Below are positions 34,526 to 42,509 of a DNA stretch of 64,000 nt, piece by piece; position 1 is the stretch's first letter, and each line of letters begins with the position of its first letter. Location: NCBI RefSeq assembly GCF_002847285.1, contig NZ_CP025407.1:992001-1056000 (forward strand), written 5' to 3'. Position numbers and translations under genes: made by a program. This stretch comes from Streptomyces sp. CMB-StM0423. GTDB lineage: Bacteria > Actinomycetota > Actinomycetes > Streptomycetales > Streptomycetaceae. A model generated the notes under the pieces. The model was not told the origin of the DNA, did no database searches, and saw only the letters and a list, made by a program, of their open reading frames with translations.

Positions 34526-36124
34526 CTACATGGGCGGGTTGCCGTGTTTACGTGCGGAGAGATTCGCATGTTTCGTACGCAACATGGCCAATGAGCGGAT
34601 CAGCACCCGGCGGGTGTCGGCGGGGTCGATGACGTCGTCGACGAGGCCGCGTTCGGCCGCGTAGTACGGGTGCATCAGCTCGGCCTTGTACTGCTTGACC
34701 ATGTCCGCCCGCTTGGCGTCGGGGTCGTCCGCGGCCGCGATGTCGCGCCGGAAGATCACGTTCGCCGCGCCCTCCGCACCCATCACCGCGATCTCGTTGG
34801 TCGGCCAGGCATACGTCAGGTCAGCACCGATGGACTGGCTGTCCATCACGATGTACGCGCCGCCGTACGCCTTCCGCAGCACCACCGAGATCCGCGGCAC
34901 GGTGGCGTTGCAGTACGCGTACAGCAGCTTCGCCCCGTGCCTGATGATCCCGCCGTGCTCCTGGTCCACCCCGGGCAGGAAGCCCGGGACGTCGAGCAGG
35001 GTGACGATCGGAATATTGAAAGCATCGCACATCTGGACAAAGCGGGCACCCTTCTCGGACGCCTCGATATCCAGCACACCCGCGAGGGACTGCGGCTGGC
35101 TGGCGACGATACCCACCACCTGACCGTCCAGCCGGGTGAGCGCACAGATCAGATTCGTCGCCCAGCACTCATGCACCTCAAGGTACTCACCGTCATCGAC
35201 GAGCTCCTCGATCACCCTGCGCATGTCATACGGCCGGTTCCCATCCGCCGGCACCAGATCCAGCAGCACATCGCCGGACCTGTCCGCCGGATCCTCGGCA
35301 GTGACCCCCGGCGGGTTCTCCCGGTTGTTCTGCGGCAGCATCGACAGCAGGTACCGCACCTCCTCCAGACACGTCACCTCGTCGTCATACGCGAAGTGAC
35401 ACACCCCCGAAGTCCCCGCATGCACATCCGCACCACCCAGACCGTTCTGAGTGATCTCCTCACCCGTCACCGCCTTGACCACATCCGGACCCGTGATGAA
35501 CATCTGCGACGTCTCACGCACCATGAACACGAAATCCGTCAACGCCGGACTGTACGCAGCACCACCCGCACACGGCCCCAGCATCACCGAAATCTGCGGA
35601 ATCACACCCGACGCACGGGTGTTGCGCTGGAAAATCCCCCCATAGCCGGCCAGCGCCGAGACACCCTCCTGAATACGCGCACCCGCACCATCATTCAACG
35701 ACACCAGCGGCGCACCCGCAGAAATCGCCTTGTCCATGATCTTGTGGATCTTCTCCGCATGCGCCTCACCCAACGCACCACCGAAGATCCGGAAGTCATG
35801 CGCATAGACGAACACCGTCCGCCCGTGCACCGCCCCCCAACCCGTGATCACACCATCCGTGTACGGCCGCTTCGCCTCCAGCCCGAAACCCGAAGCACGG
35901 TGCCGCCGCAACGGCTCCACCTCATTGAACGACCCCTCATCCAGCAACAGGTCGATCCGCTCCCGCGCAGTGAGCTTCCCCTTCGCCCTCTGCGCCGCAG
36001 TCGCCCGCTCACTCGGCCCCGCATGGGCCTGGGCACGGATCCGGCGGTACTGCTGCATCCGTTCGCAGGCGACTCCGGTCTCGGTACCGAGTCGCGCCGG
36101 CACCGGTTCCTGGACGGTCGTCAT
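34526..36124 (-). CDS. Acyl-CoA carboxylase beta (carboxyltransferase) subunit
   Basis: A 532-aa AccB/PccB-type carboxyltransferase with both crotonase-like halves. GAGARIQEGVSALAGYGGIF and GPCAGGAAYSPALTDF form the N-domain oxyanion segments, and DVPGFLPGVDQEHGGIIRHGAK with AYGGAYIVM those of the C-domain. With the adjacent epsilon subunit and a biotinylated alpha subunit encoded elsewhere, it makes malonyl-CoA for the PKS. The ATG at 36124 has gagggga. Codon usage is mosaic: roughly 35.05-36.05 kb prefers G- and T-ending codons (GGT, GAT, CAT), unlike both ends of the gene and its neighbours. Confidence 0.93.
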   Translation of the reverse strand: MTTVQEPVPARLGTETGVACERMQQYRRIRAQAHAGPSERATAAQRAKGKLTARERIDLLLDEGSFNEVEPLRRHRASGFGLEAKRPYTDGVITGWGAVHGRTVFVYAHDFRIFGGALGEAHAEKIHKIMDKAISAGAPLVSLNDGAGARIQEGVSALAGYGGIFQRNTRASGVIPQISVMLGPCAGGAAYSPALTDFVFMVRETSQMFITGPDVVKAVTGEEITQNGLGGADVHAGTSGVCHFAYDDEVTCLEEVRYLLSMLPQNNRENPPGVTAEDPADRSGDVLLDLVPADGNRPYDMRRVIEELVDDGEYLEVHECWATNLICALTRLDGQVVGIVASQPQSLAGVLDIEASEKGARFVQMCDAFNIPIVTLLDVPGFLPGVDQEHGGIIRHGAKLLYAYCNATVPRISVVLRKAYGGAYIVMDSQSIGADLTYAWPTNEIAVMGAEGAANVIFRRDIAAADDPDAKRADMVKQYKAELMHPYYAAERGLVDDVIDPADTRRVLIRSLAMLRTKHANLSARKHGNPPM

Positions 36125-36135
36125 CAGATGTCCCC

Positions 36136-36330
36136 TCACTGCCAACTGTGCGGAGCGCGATAGGCGGCGGCGCGCTCCCACCGGCGCCAGCCGGCCGCGG
36201 AGTGCGGCACGTACTCGCCGGAGAGCCCGGCCCCGGTGCACAGTCTCGACAGCAGGGCGACCGTGAGCGCGGCGAGTTCCGCCGCGTCCGCCGAGCCCCG
36301 CTCGACCGTCACCGCGTCCCGGTCACGCAC
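36136..36330 (-). CDS. Acyl-CoA carboxylase epsilon subunit (AccE-like)
   Basis: A 64-aa protein with the AccE pattern: VERGSADAAELAALTVALLSRL at the start and AAGWRRWERAAAYRAPHSW at the end. Actinobacterial epsilon subunits stabilise the alpha-beta carboxylase complex. GTG 36330 has aaggagg at ideal spacing. It lies 11 bp upstream of the beta-subunit gene in the same operon. Confidence 0.85.
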   Translation of the reverse strand: MRDRDAVTVERGSADAAELAALTVALLSRLCTGAGLSGEYVPHSAAGWRRWERAAAYRAPHSWQ

Positions 36331-36393
36331 GGGCCACCTCCTTGAGGTCCTCCCGCCACGTTCGGTGCCGTCGGTGCAGCACGGGTGGGCTCC

Positions 36394-36411
36394 CGCTCGA
36401 CGCCGCCTCGG
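36394..36411 (-). promoter_or_regulatory. Possible two-heptamer SARP site upstream of the carboxylase genes
   Basis: On the minus strand CCGAGGC (36411-36405), 4 bp, TCGAGCG (36400-36394). The second is the exact heptamer of the site at 30724-30730; the first is a weaker match. It lies 64 bp upstream of the epsilon-subunit start. Confidence 0.3.
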
Positions 36412-36484
36412 ACGCACCGGGCCTCCAACGGGACACGAGCGCGGGTCCAGCGGACGGGCGCGCCGCTACCGCGCCACCGGTCGC

Positions 36485-37231
36485 TCACGCACCCGCGGCG
36501 AGGCCGTCCCCCGGCTCCCCGGCCTCCCCGCGACCCCGGAGGCGCTGGACGGCCCCGGTGTCGCCCGCCGCCTCCCTGGCGGCCAGCTCCGCGTAGCGGC
36601 GGTTCATCTCGGCGACGACCTCCCCCGCCCGCTCGGCCCGGTAGTCGAGCTTCCCGAGGACGTGCGGGGCGGCGATGAACGGCAGCAGATGGGCGAAGAG
36701 CAGCGACACCTTCTCCTCCAGGTCGTCGCCGTTCGACAGGGTGGCCGAATAGACCTGCACTCCGGTCCAGCAGGCGGAGACGACCCAGGCGGTTTCGGCA
36801 GGCGTGATGTGGGGAAGCAATTCGCCTTCCTCCTTGGCCTGTTCCAGGAGGCGGCGCGTTTCCGCCAGCCACGCGGGGATGACGCCGCCGCCGAACAGCC
36901 GCTGCATCTCCTGACCGAGGGACAGCCAGGCACGCGCGCTGATGACCGGATCCCGGCGTACGCGATAGGCGAGCGCCAGGCCCGTATCGATGACTTCCTG
37001 GGTGCGGTACTCCGTGGCCGGCGTGTCTATGTCGTTCAACTGCTCGGCCAGCACGCCCTCGGCGAGCGCGCGCTTCGACGGAAAGTGAAAGTACAGGGCG
37101 CCTTTCGTGACGCCGGCCCTGGCCAATATCTCACTGACGGTCGCGGCTTCGTACCCACGCTCTCCGAAGACGGACGCGGCCGCAGTGAGGATCTGAGCCC
37201 GGGTGCGGATCGCTCGCTCCTGGCGCGCCAC
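36485..37231 (-). CDS. TetR-family gamma-butyrolactone-receptor-like regulator
   Basis: A 248-aa TetR protein of the ArpA/ScbR/AlpZ type. Its helix-turn-helix (residues 10-60; RAQILTAAASVFGERGYEAATVSEILARAGVTKGALYFHF, given in parts elsewhere) is close to the receptor consensus, and the ligand domain has the AWVVSACWTGVQVYSATL tryptophan-containing helix. GTG 37231 has aggagg at good spacing. It is expected to repress a SARP gene until a butyrolactone-type signal binds. No AfsA-type synthase is in the window. A C-terminal Arg/Gly-rich tail of about 30 residues is extra. Confidence 0.88.
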   Translation of the reverse strand: MARQERAIRTRAQILTAAASVFGERGYEAATVSEILARAGVTKGALYFHFPSKRALAEGVLAEQLNDIDTPATEYRTQEVIDTGLALAYRVRRDPVISARAWLSLGQEMQRLFGGGVIPAWLAETRRLLEQAKEEGELLPHITPAETAWVVSACWTGVQVYSATLSNGDDLEEKVSLLFAHLLPFIAAPHVLGKLDYRAERAGEVVAEMNRRYAELAAREAAGDTGAVQRLRGRGEAGEPGDGLAAGA

Positions 37232-37747
37232 GAGGACCTCCTGGGGGGGTCGTTGGCCCGGACACGTCCGGGACCGGGGACGACGCCGCCGGAACCAGGG
37301 ATTCGCGCCTACGCCCCAGAACGCACATCCACGATTGCCGCGAGCCCGCCGCCCGTTGCGGGAAGAGTTCCGATCATCCCACACGGACCGGTCACAAACG
37401 TGGCCGCTTGTCCTCAACTGACCGGGACCGGCCCGTACGCCGGTCCAGCGGGCGGCACCGCGCACCGCGCTCACCCGGCCAGGACAGGGCAAAGTCCGGG
37501 CAAATTCCTGCCCAAACTCGGGCCGGTAATCGCTTGCTCATGTCACATCCAGCGCCCGTCCACTCGTACGGCGCCATTGCCAGCGTATTCAGGCCACGGG
37601 TACAGCCTCCGGCCGCCCAGGCCCGGCCCCGCGCGCGCCAATTCGCGCGGACCGATTCGGCAAGTCCCCGCCGGCGAACGGCTCAAGGCTGGCCGGACGC
37701 CGAATGCTTTCCGGGTCCGGTCCGCAAGGAGGCGGCGCCCGCCCGCG
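37232..37747. promoter_or_regulatory. 516-bp gene-free region with a candidate ARE at 37394-37411
   Basis: No gene was found in this stretch upstream of the TetR gene. ACAAACG (37394-37400) and CGCTTGT (37405-37411) form an imperfect dyad around TGGC. Its CGnTTGT/ACAAnCG halves resemble ArpA/ScbR operators, so it may be an autoregulatory site 163 bp upstream of the TetR start. The cluster probably ends here. Confidence 0.4.
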
Positions 37748-39199
37748 TCACAGCAGCCGGCGGATCTCACCCCGGACCCGGTAGAAGCCGCCGGCCGCCG
37801 CGTGCAGGGCGTCCACGACGTAGCGCGCGCCGGGCTCGCGTATCGCGCGCGGGAACTGGACGTTCCAGGACGGGTGGTAGCCCTCGGACACCACGTGCAC
37901 CCGCACCCGGCCACTGTCCCGTACGCACTCCACGACGACGGTGCCGGCGGGGGCGTGGGCGACGGTGTCCACCGCGGCCACGGCCGTGGCCGGTGCGTAC
38001 GTCGGCAGCGCCGCGTCGAGCTTGACGTCCCGGGCCACCGGCACCGTCCCCTGCTCCGCCGCGGAGACGGCCGCCTCGCTCGCGTCCACGCACACCAGCG
38101 AGCCGTCCGTGGTCACCAGGTACAGCCGCTCGTCGCGGTACTGCATCGACAGCGCGGAGCCGCCGCCCGTGCCGAGCTTCCAGAGCCGGGCGCCGTCCCG
38201 GTCGAAGCAGTAGACGGAGGACTGCGAGTCCCCCGCGAAGACGAACCGCCCGCCGGGCGAGGTGGCACACGAGTACACCGCGCTGTCGCAGGGGTACGTG
38301 GCCTCGATCGCGCCGGTGGTCTTCGACAGCCGCTGCACGGCGTGGTGCGCGGTGCCCGCGTACACGGCGTCGTCCTCCTGCCAGCCGAACAGGACGCCGC
38401 CCCGGGTGGCCGTGTGCCACAACTCGCCGCTGCCGTCGGGCGCGTAGGCGGTGACGCCCCGGTGGTGGCCGTGGTAGACGGCCCGCTCGTCGGCGCGGAC
38501 GAGCCAGGCGTGCTCCCCCCGGCTCCGGCGGGCCCACTGGTGCTCGTCCTCGTGGTCGATGACCGTGAGCTGTCCCGCCCGGTCCGAGACGTTCAGCACG
38601 CCCTCGTGGATGTCCAGCCAGAAGATGTCGACGTCCGCCGCGATGTCGTACGCGGCGAACGGCAGCTTCGACGACAGGTCGTAGACCCGGCCGTCGTCGC
38701 ACCCCGCGTAGATCCAGAAGTCGTCGGCGACCAGGCACTTCACACCGTCCGGCAGCCCGAACCTGGCGAGGACGCCGCCGTCGTGGTCCAGCGTGTAGAC
38801 ATCGCCCGCCTGGTTGCCCACCCAGCAGCGCTCGTCGTCGACATGGATACCGAAGGCCGAGGAGCCCGTGCGGAACCGCCACAGCACGGGGGCCACCGCG
38901 CGCGCCGTGGACGGCGCCGAGGCCACCGAGCGCCGGGTCACCGCGCGCGGGGCCCGCTGCCCCCGCACAGCGGGCGCGTACCCCTTGCGGACCTTCTCCC
39001 CCACCTTCTTCGCGGCGGCCGCCTTCGCCTTCCCCTCCGTGGCGAAGGTCGTCCGCTGCGTCTGCCCGGCGGCCCCTATGCGCCCGTAACGCACCATCAC
39101 GGTCAGGCCGTCGACACGCACCTCGTAGAACTTGTGCGCCCCGCCGCCGTCTTGCGACAGCTCCAGATACGTCGTCGACACCCCAGAACCGGCAGCCAT
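37748..39199 (-). CDS. WGR-domain protein with beta-propeller repeats
   Basis: A 483-aa protein. The N-terminal WGR-like domain (about residues 8-75) shows YLELSQDGGGAHKFYEVR and VRYGRIGAAGQTQ, the form common in bacterial MolR-like and PARP-associated proteins. A basic linker follows, then a propeller-like repeat region (about 105-440) with GVLARFGLPDGVKCLVAD, RFVFAGDSQSSVYCFDRDG and LYLVTTDGSLVCVD, resembling PQQ/WD40 blades. ATG 39199 has ggagggg six bases upstream. It is monocistronic. WGR proteins often pair with DUF4132 proteins; a DUF4132 protein is encoded 20 kb away. Possible damage or conflict sensor, function unknown. Confidence 0.8.
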   Translation of the reverse strand: MAAGSGVSTTYLELSQDGGGAHKFYEVRVDGLTVMVRYGRIGAAGQTQRTTFATEGKAKAAAAKKVGEKVRKGYAPAVRGQRAPRAVTRRSVASAPSTARAVAPVLWRFRTGSSAFGIHVDDERCWVGNQAGDVYTLDHDGGVLARFGLPDGVKCLVADDFWIYAGCDDGRVYDLSSKLPFAAYDIAADVDIFWLDIHEGVLNVSDRAGQLTVIDHEDEHQWARRSRGEHAWLVRADERAVYHGHHRGVTAYAPDGSGELWHTATRGGVLFGWQEDDAVYAGTAHHAVQRLSKTTGAIEATYPCDSAVYSCATSPGGRFVFAGDSQSSVYCFDRDGARLWKLGTGGGSALSMQYRDERLYLVTTDGSLVCVDASEAAVSAAEQGTVPVARDVKLDAALPTYAPATAVAAVDTVAHAPAGTVVVECVRDSGRVRVHVVSEGYHPSWNVQFPRAIREPGARYVVDALHAAAGGFYRVRGEIRRLL

Positions 39200-39313
39200 G
39201 GCAGTCCCCTCCGCGAGCTGGGCCCGCCCCGTTCCAGCGGGCCCACCACTGCGCATATTAGGAGGGGGCACTGACATCGCCGGCGCCGCCGGCCGGGGGC
39301 GGATGACGGGCCG

Positions 39314-39740
39314 TCAGTCCCGTCCCGGCCCCCGGTAGAGGTCGAGTTCGCCCGCGAGTTCCACGGCCAGGACGGTCGCGGACGCGTCGGTGTCGGCGGC
39401 GGCCGGGGCGCTGATCCACGTGATGCCCGGCGCGCCGGGTCCCCCGACGGCCTCGTGGGCCAGTTCGGCCCCGCTGCCCACGACGCGTACCCGCTCGACC
39501 GCCGTCCGCAGGCCCCGGACGGCGACCGCCTCGCGCGGCGGGTCGTAGCAGAAGAGGTAGAGCGTGCGCCGGTCCGCCGACACGGTGCTCGCCCCGTAGT
39601 GGTGACCGGCCGGCAGGCCCGCGGTCGTGCCGTACACCGCTTCCTCGTGCCTGGTGATCCAGGCGCCGAGCCCTTCCAGCCGCGCCACCTCCTCCTCGGG
39701 GATGGTGCCGTTGGCTCTGTTCAGGAGAACGGACAGCAGA
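39314..39740 (-). pseudogene. Alpha-L-fucosidase (GH29) 3' remnant
   Basis: The minus strand encodes only the C-terminal end of a GH29 fucosidase: LLNRANGTIPEEEVARLEGLGAW, then EAVYGTTAGLP and a short beta-sandwich tail, about 135 residues in all. The catalytic barrel of about 300 residues is missing. The family match stops at about 39,740, inside the left 51-bp inverted repeat, so the truncation point coincides with that element. Confidence 0.72.
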
Positions 39741-39763
39741 TGTTCACCACGTCGGGAGGCACT
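39713..39763 (+). repeat. Left copy of a 51-bp imperfect inverted repeat
   Basis: It matches the reverse complement of 41053-41103 at 45 of 51 positions (counted by eye). It overlaps the broken end of the fucosidase remnant. A further partial copy of its core (gttcacgacaagagacagca) lies at 39783-39802 in the same orientation. Confidence 0.75.
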
Positions 39764-39981
39764 GCGGTCGGTGTCTGTTCGAGTTCACGACAAGAGACAG
39801 CACTGTTGCCGCGTACCCGGAACACGAACTCACTGATCGGCAGGATCTCCTATGGACGGTTCGTTTTGCTGTGGCGCTCGGTGACTGCGACCTGAGTCCT
39901 ACGATCACTCCCCCTGCAAGGGGATACGGATCGGTCCGGCGGTCGATGCCGCGTTGCCGCGGTCCGCGCGATGCTCGCAGC

Positions 39982-41013
39982 ATGGCCGATGACGGACGGA
40001 CACTGAAGATGCTGTGGCGCAAGGGGTTACACGGATGGCCGCGCTGGGTGGCCTCCGTCTCGGCGCTCTGGGGGGTGGCGTACGCCGCGTTCGGCCTCGT
40101 GTGCCTGCTCAGCGGGCTGCCGCTGTACGGCGGCAGCGGCAGGGTGTCGCCCGCGCTCGACTGGGCGAATGTGGGCTTGGGAGGACTAGCGGCCCTTGCC
40201 AGTGGGGCGGTGGTGCGGTATGGGCCCCGGCCGGTGCTGCGGGCGCTGGTGTGGGTGGCCTGTGGACTGGCTGTCGTCGGCGCATTCAGCCTCCTCATGG
40301 ACGTCATCACACTGATGTTCGGTGAAGGCGTAGACAGTTGGGCAGCCGCCACGAACCGGTTGTTCGCAGCCGTAGGGGCACTGTTGCTCATGGCAACCGC
40401 CCGCTCACACCGTCAACCGTCCCGCGGGGCCATCGCGCCGGCATCGTCCTGTGCCACCCCACGCACACAGCTCGTGGCCTGCGCGGGGACCGTGGCCTTC
40501 CTCCCATACGCCGCGATGAAGTTGTACTGGGCATGGGGAGGCACCTTCGCCGGGGTAAGCAAGGATGAGATGCTCGCGATCTCCGAGCGCAACGGTGCTT
40601 CGGAAATCTGGCTCACCCTTGAGTCCTGGGGCCTGGACGCCACCGTATTGTTGGCCGTTCTCGGCGTCTTCCTGCTCTGGGGCCTGCTCCGCCCCTGGGG
40701 CCAGGTCTTTCCACGCTGGTTGCCACTCCTGCACGGTCGACGAGTTCCGCGCTGGCTCCCGCTGGCCCCGGCCCTGGTCGGTGCTGCCACCCTCGCTCCA
40801 TACGGGGTGCTCGGGCTCGCCTACTGCGTCCTGGCCACGGCTGGCGTGGTAACGATGCGGAAGGGTGACTTCCCGACCTCGGGGGACGCGCTGCTGGTTG
40901 GCTGGGCCGGCATGATGGCGTTCGCTGTGTACGGGGTCGCACTGGCCGTCGCAGCCCGCTCATACTGGCTCCGGACCCGTTCGAGCGGCCAGGCACCTGT
41001 TTACGCGAAGTGA
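39982..41013 (+). CDS. Polytopic membrane protein of unknown function
   Basis: A 343-aa protein with about eight hydrophobic segments, for example WVASVSALWGVAYAAFGLVCLL, WVACGLAVVGAFSLLMDVI, DATVLLAVLGVFLLWGLL and AGMMAFAVYGVALAVAA. No family is recognised. The start is taken as ATG 39982; no strong ribosome binding site is visible, and ATG 39946 is possible. It is the only gene between the two 51-bp inverted repeats and is slightly less GC-rich than its surroundings, so it may be a recent arrival. Confidence 0.7.
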   Translation: MADDGRTLKMLWRKGLHGWPRWVASVSALWGVAYAAFGLVCLLSGLPLYGGSGRVSPALDWANVGLGGLAALASGAVVRYGPRPVLRALVWVACGLAVVGAFSLLMDVITLMFGEGVDSWAAATNRLFAAVGALLLMATARSHRQPSRGAIAPASSCATPRTQLVACAGTVAFLPYAAMKLYWAWGGTFAGVSKDEMLAISERNGASEIWLTLESWGLDATVLLAVLGVFLLWGLLRPWGQVFPRWLPLLHGRRVPRWLPLAPALVGAATLAPYGVLGLAYCVLATAGVVTMRKGDFPTSGDALLVGWAGMMAFAVYGVALAVAARSYWLRTRSSGQAPVYAK

Positions 41014-41052
41014 CTTCCGGGACCAGTTGGTGTTCGATTTGGTGAGCCCTCA

Positions 41053-41103
41053 AGTGCCTCCCGAGCTGGTGGACATCTGCTGTCCCTTCTCGTGAACAAA
41101 GCC
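41053..41103 (-). repeat. Right copy of a 51-bp imperfect inverted repeat
   Basis: Reverse-complement partner of 39713-39763. The pair brackets a 1.39-kb segment containing one membrane-protein gene and no transposase. The rest of the 313-bp gap 41014-41326 shows no supportable gene. Confidence 0.75.
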
Positions 41104-41326
41104 AGTGCCGTCCTCGCGCGGGCCGATGCCGCTGCGGCAGGCTCTCCTCCGTGCTCTGGAGATCCAGGCCGGCCTGGCCCGTACGCAGTTGGAGCACGTG
41201 CCGCTGCCCGCCGGGGCGGAGTGGACCTGGGTGGAGGCGTACGGGCTGCTCGGCGCGGACTCGGCCCGGGTGCACGGCGCCCGATCCGCGTTGCCCGGCC
41301 ACGGGGACGAGTTCTGCGGCGCCCTC

Positions 41327-41908
41327 TCAGCCGGCCGCGGCCGGCCCGGCCGACGGCCGCCAGTCTCGTCTGATCAGGCCGAACACCCACGAGTCGGAGA
41401 CCTCGCCGTTCACGACGCAGTCCTCCCGCAGGGTCCCCTCACGGACGAATCCGACCTTCTCCAGCACCCGGGCGGAAGCGTCGTTGCGCGTATCGGCCTC
41501 GGCCTGGACCCGGTTCAGGTCCAGGGTGTCGAACGCCCACCGCAGCACGGCGTGTGCCGCTTCCGTCGCGTAGCCGTGGCCCCACATCGCCGGGTCGAGG
41601 CAGTAGCCCAACGACGCGCTGCGGTGGTCCGCGTCGAATGCGGTCAGACCGCACCAGCCGACGAAGGCGCCGTCGGCAGCGCGGTCGATGGCCAGCCGCG
41701 CCCCGGTGCCTTCCTCCGCTATCGTCCGGCACCTCGCGAGGAAGACCCCGGCGCGGGCGGGTTCGGTCCACGGCGGGGAGTCCCAGTAGCGCATCACGTG
41801 GGTGCTGCTGTGCAGCGCGAAGAGGGGATCCGCGTCGGCGCCGGTGAAGGGGCGCAGGCGCAGCCGGGCGGTGTGCAGGGTGGGAGTGGCCAGAGTCATG
41901 CGGACCAT
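41327..41908 (-). CDS. RimJ/RimL-type GNAT acetyltransferase
   Basis: A 193-aa GNAT of the ribosomal-protein-alanine-acetyltransferase type, with TARLRLRPFTGADADPLFALHSS at the start, LGYCLDPAMWGHGYATEA as the acetyl-CoA block and NDASARVLEKVGFVREGTLRE near the C-terminus. ATG 41908 has gagga six bases upstream; ATG 41899 is the alternative. It stands alone. It acetylates a protein N-terminus or a small amine; substrate unknown. Confidence 0.85.
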   Translation of the reverse strand: MVRMTLATPTLHTARLRLRPFTGADADPLFALHSSTHVMRYWDSPPWTEPARAGVFLARCRTIAEEGTGARLAIDRAADGAFVGWCGLTAFDADHRSASLGYCLDPAMWGHGYATEAAHAVLRWAFDTLDLNRVQAEADTRNDASARVLEKVGFVREGTLREDCVVNGEVSDSWVFGLIRRDWRPSAGPAAAG

Positions 41909-42058
41909 CTTGCGTCCTCACGGGGCGGGCAGCGCACCGAATTTCCGCGGGCGATCCGGGCAAACGCCGCCACGCGGACGCCCACGGGGCGTCCGGGGGC
42001 CGCTGCGCCCCACCGGTCACGCAGCGGCCCCCGCCACCGTCGCCGTACCCGTTGCGCC

Positions 42059-42470
42059 TCAGCGCACGGGGTAGGCGTCGATGATCGTCTGGTCGATCGC
42101 CCGGCCCCCGGCGACCGACCCCTCGGCCCGTACGGACACGGCGTCACCCGCGCGCAGCCACACCCCGGGGGCGGCGGCGATGGAGGCCACGTGGGTGCCG
42201 TGGCCGTGGGGGTCGCCGGTGGCGCCGCTGCCGGTGAAGTCCGCGGCGGCGGCGACCTGTCCGCGCAGGTCGCGGTGGCCGGCGTCGACGCCGGAGTCGA
42301 GCACGGCGACGTCGACACCCGCGCCGCTCAGCCCGGCGCCCCACGCCTCGGGGGCGCCGATCATGCCGAGGTTCCAGTCGAGTGCGTCGGCTTCGAGCCG
42401 GCCGTCGAGCCAGACCTTCGTCACCCCGGCCGCGGCCCGCGGGGCGGGAGCCTCCGTACAGAGCAGTCCA
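42059..42470 (-). pseudogene. Subtilase (S8 peptidase) remnant with internal deletion
   Basis: The frame keeps the catalytic Asp region (VDVAVLDSGVDAGHRDL) and His region (HGHGTHVASIAA) of a subtilisin-like protease, then jumps straight to the C-terminal tail. The oxyanion Asn and the GTSMA catalytic Ser region are gone, and the N-terminal signal peptide is missing. About 135 codons remain. It is divergent from the PGRP amidase. Confidence 0.75.
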
Positions 42471-42509
42471 GCGGGCGCGCCGGGCGGGGAGCCGCCAGGC
42501 TGGAAGAAT

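Noticed and set aside
41105..41400. A short plus-strand ORF after the right inverted repeat
   Set aside because: There is no family similarity that I can see, and it runs into the antisense of the GNAT gene. It may be a gene fragment but cannot be supported.
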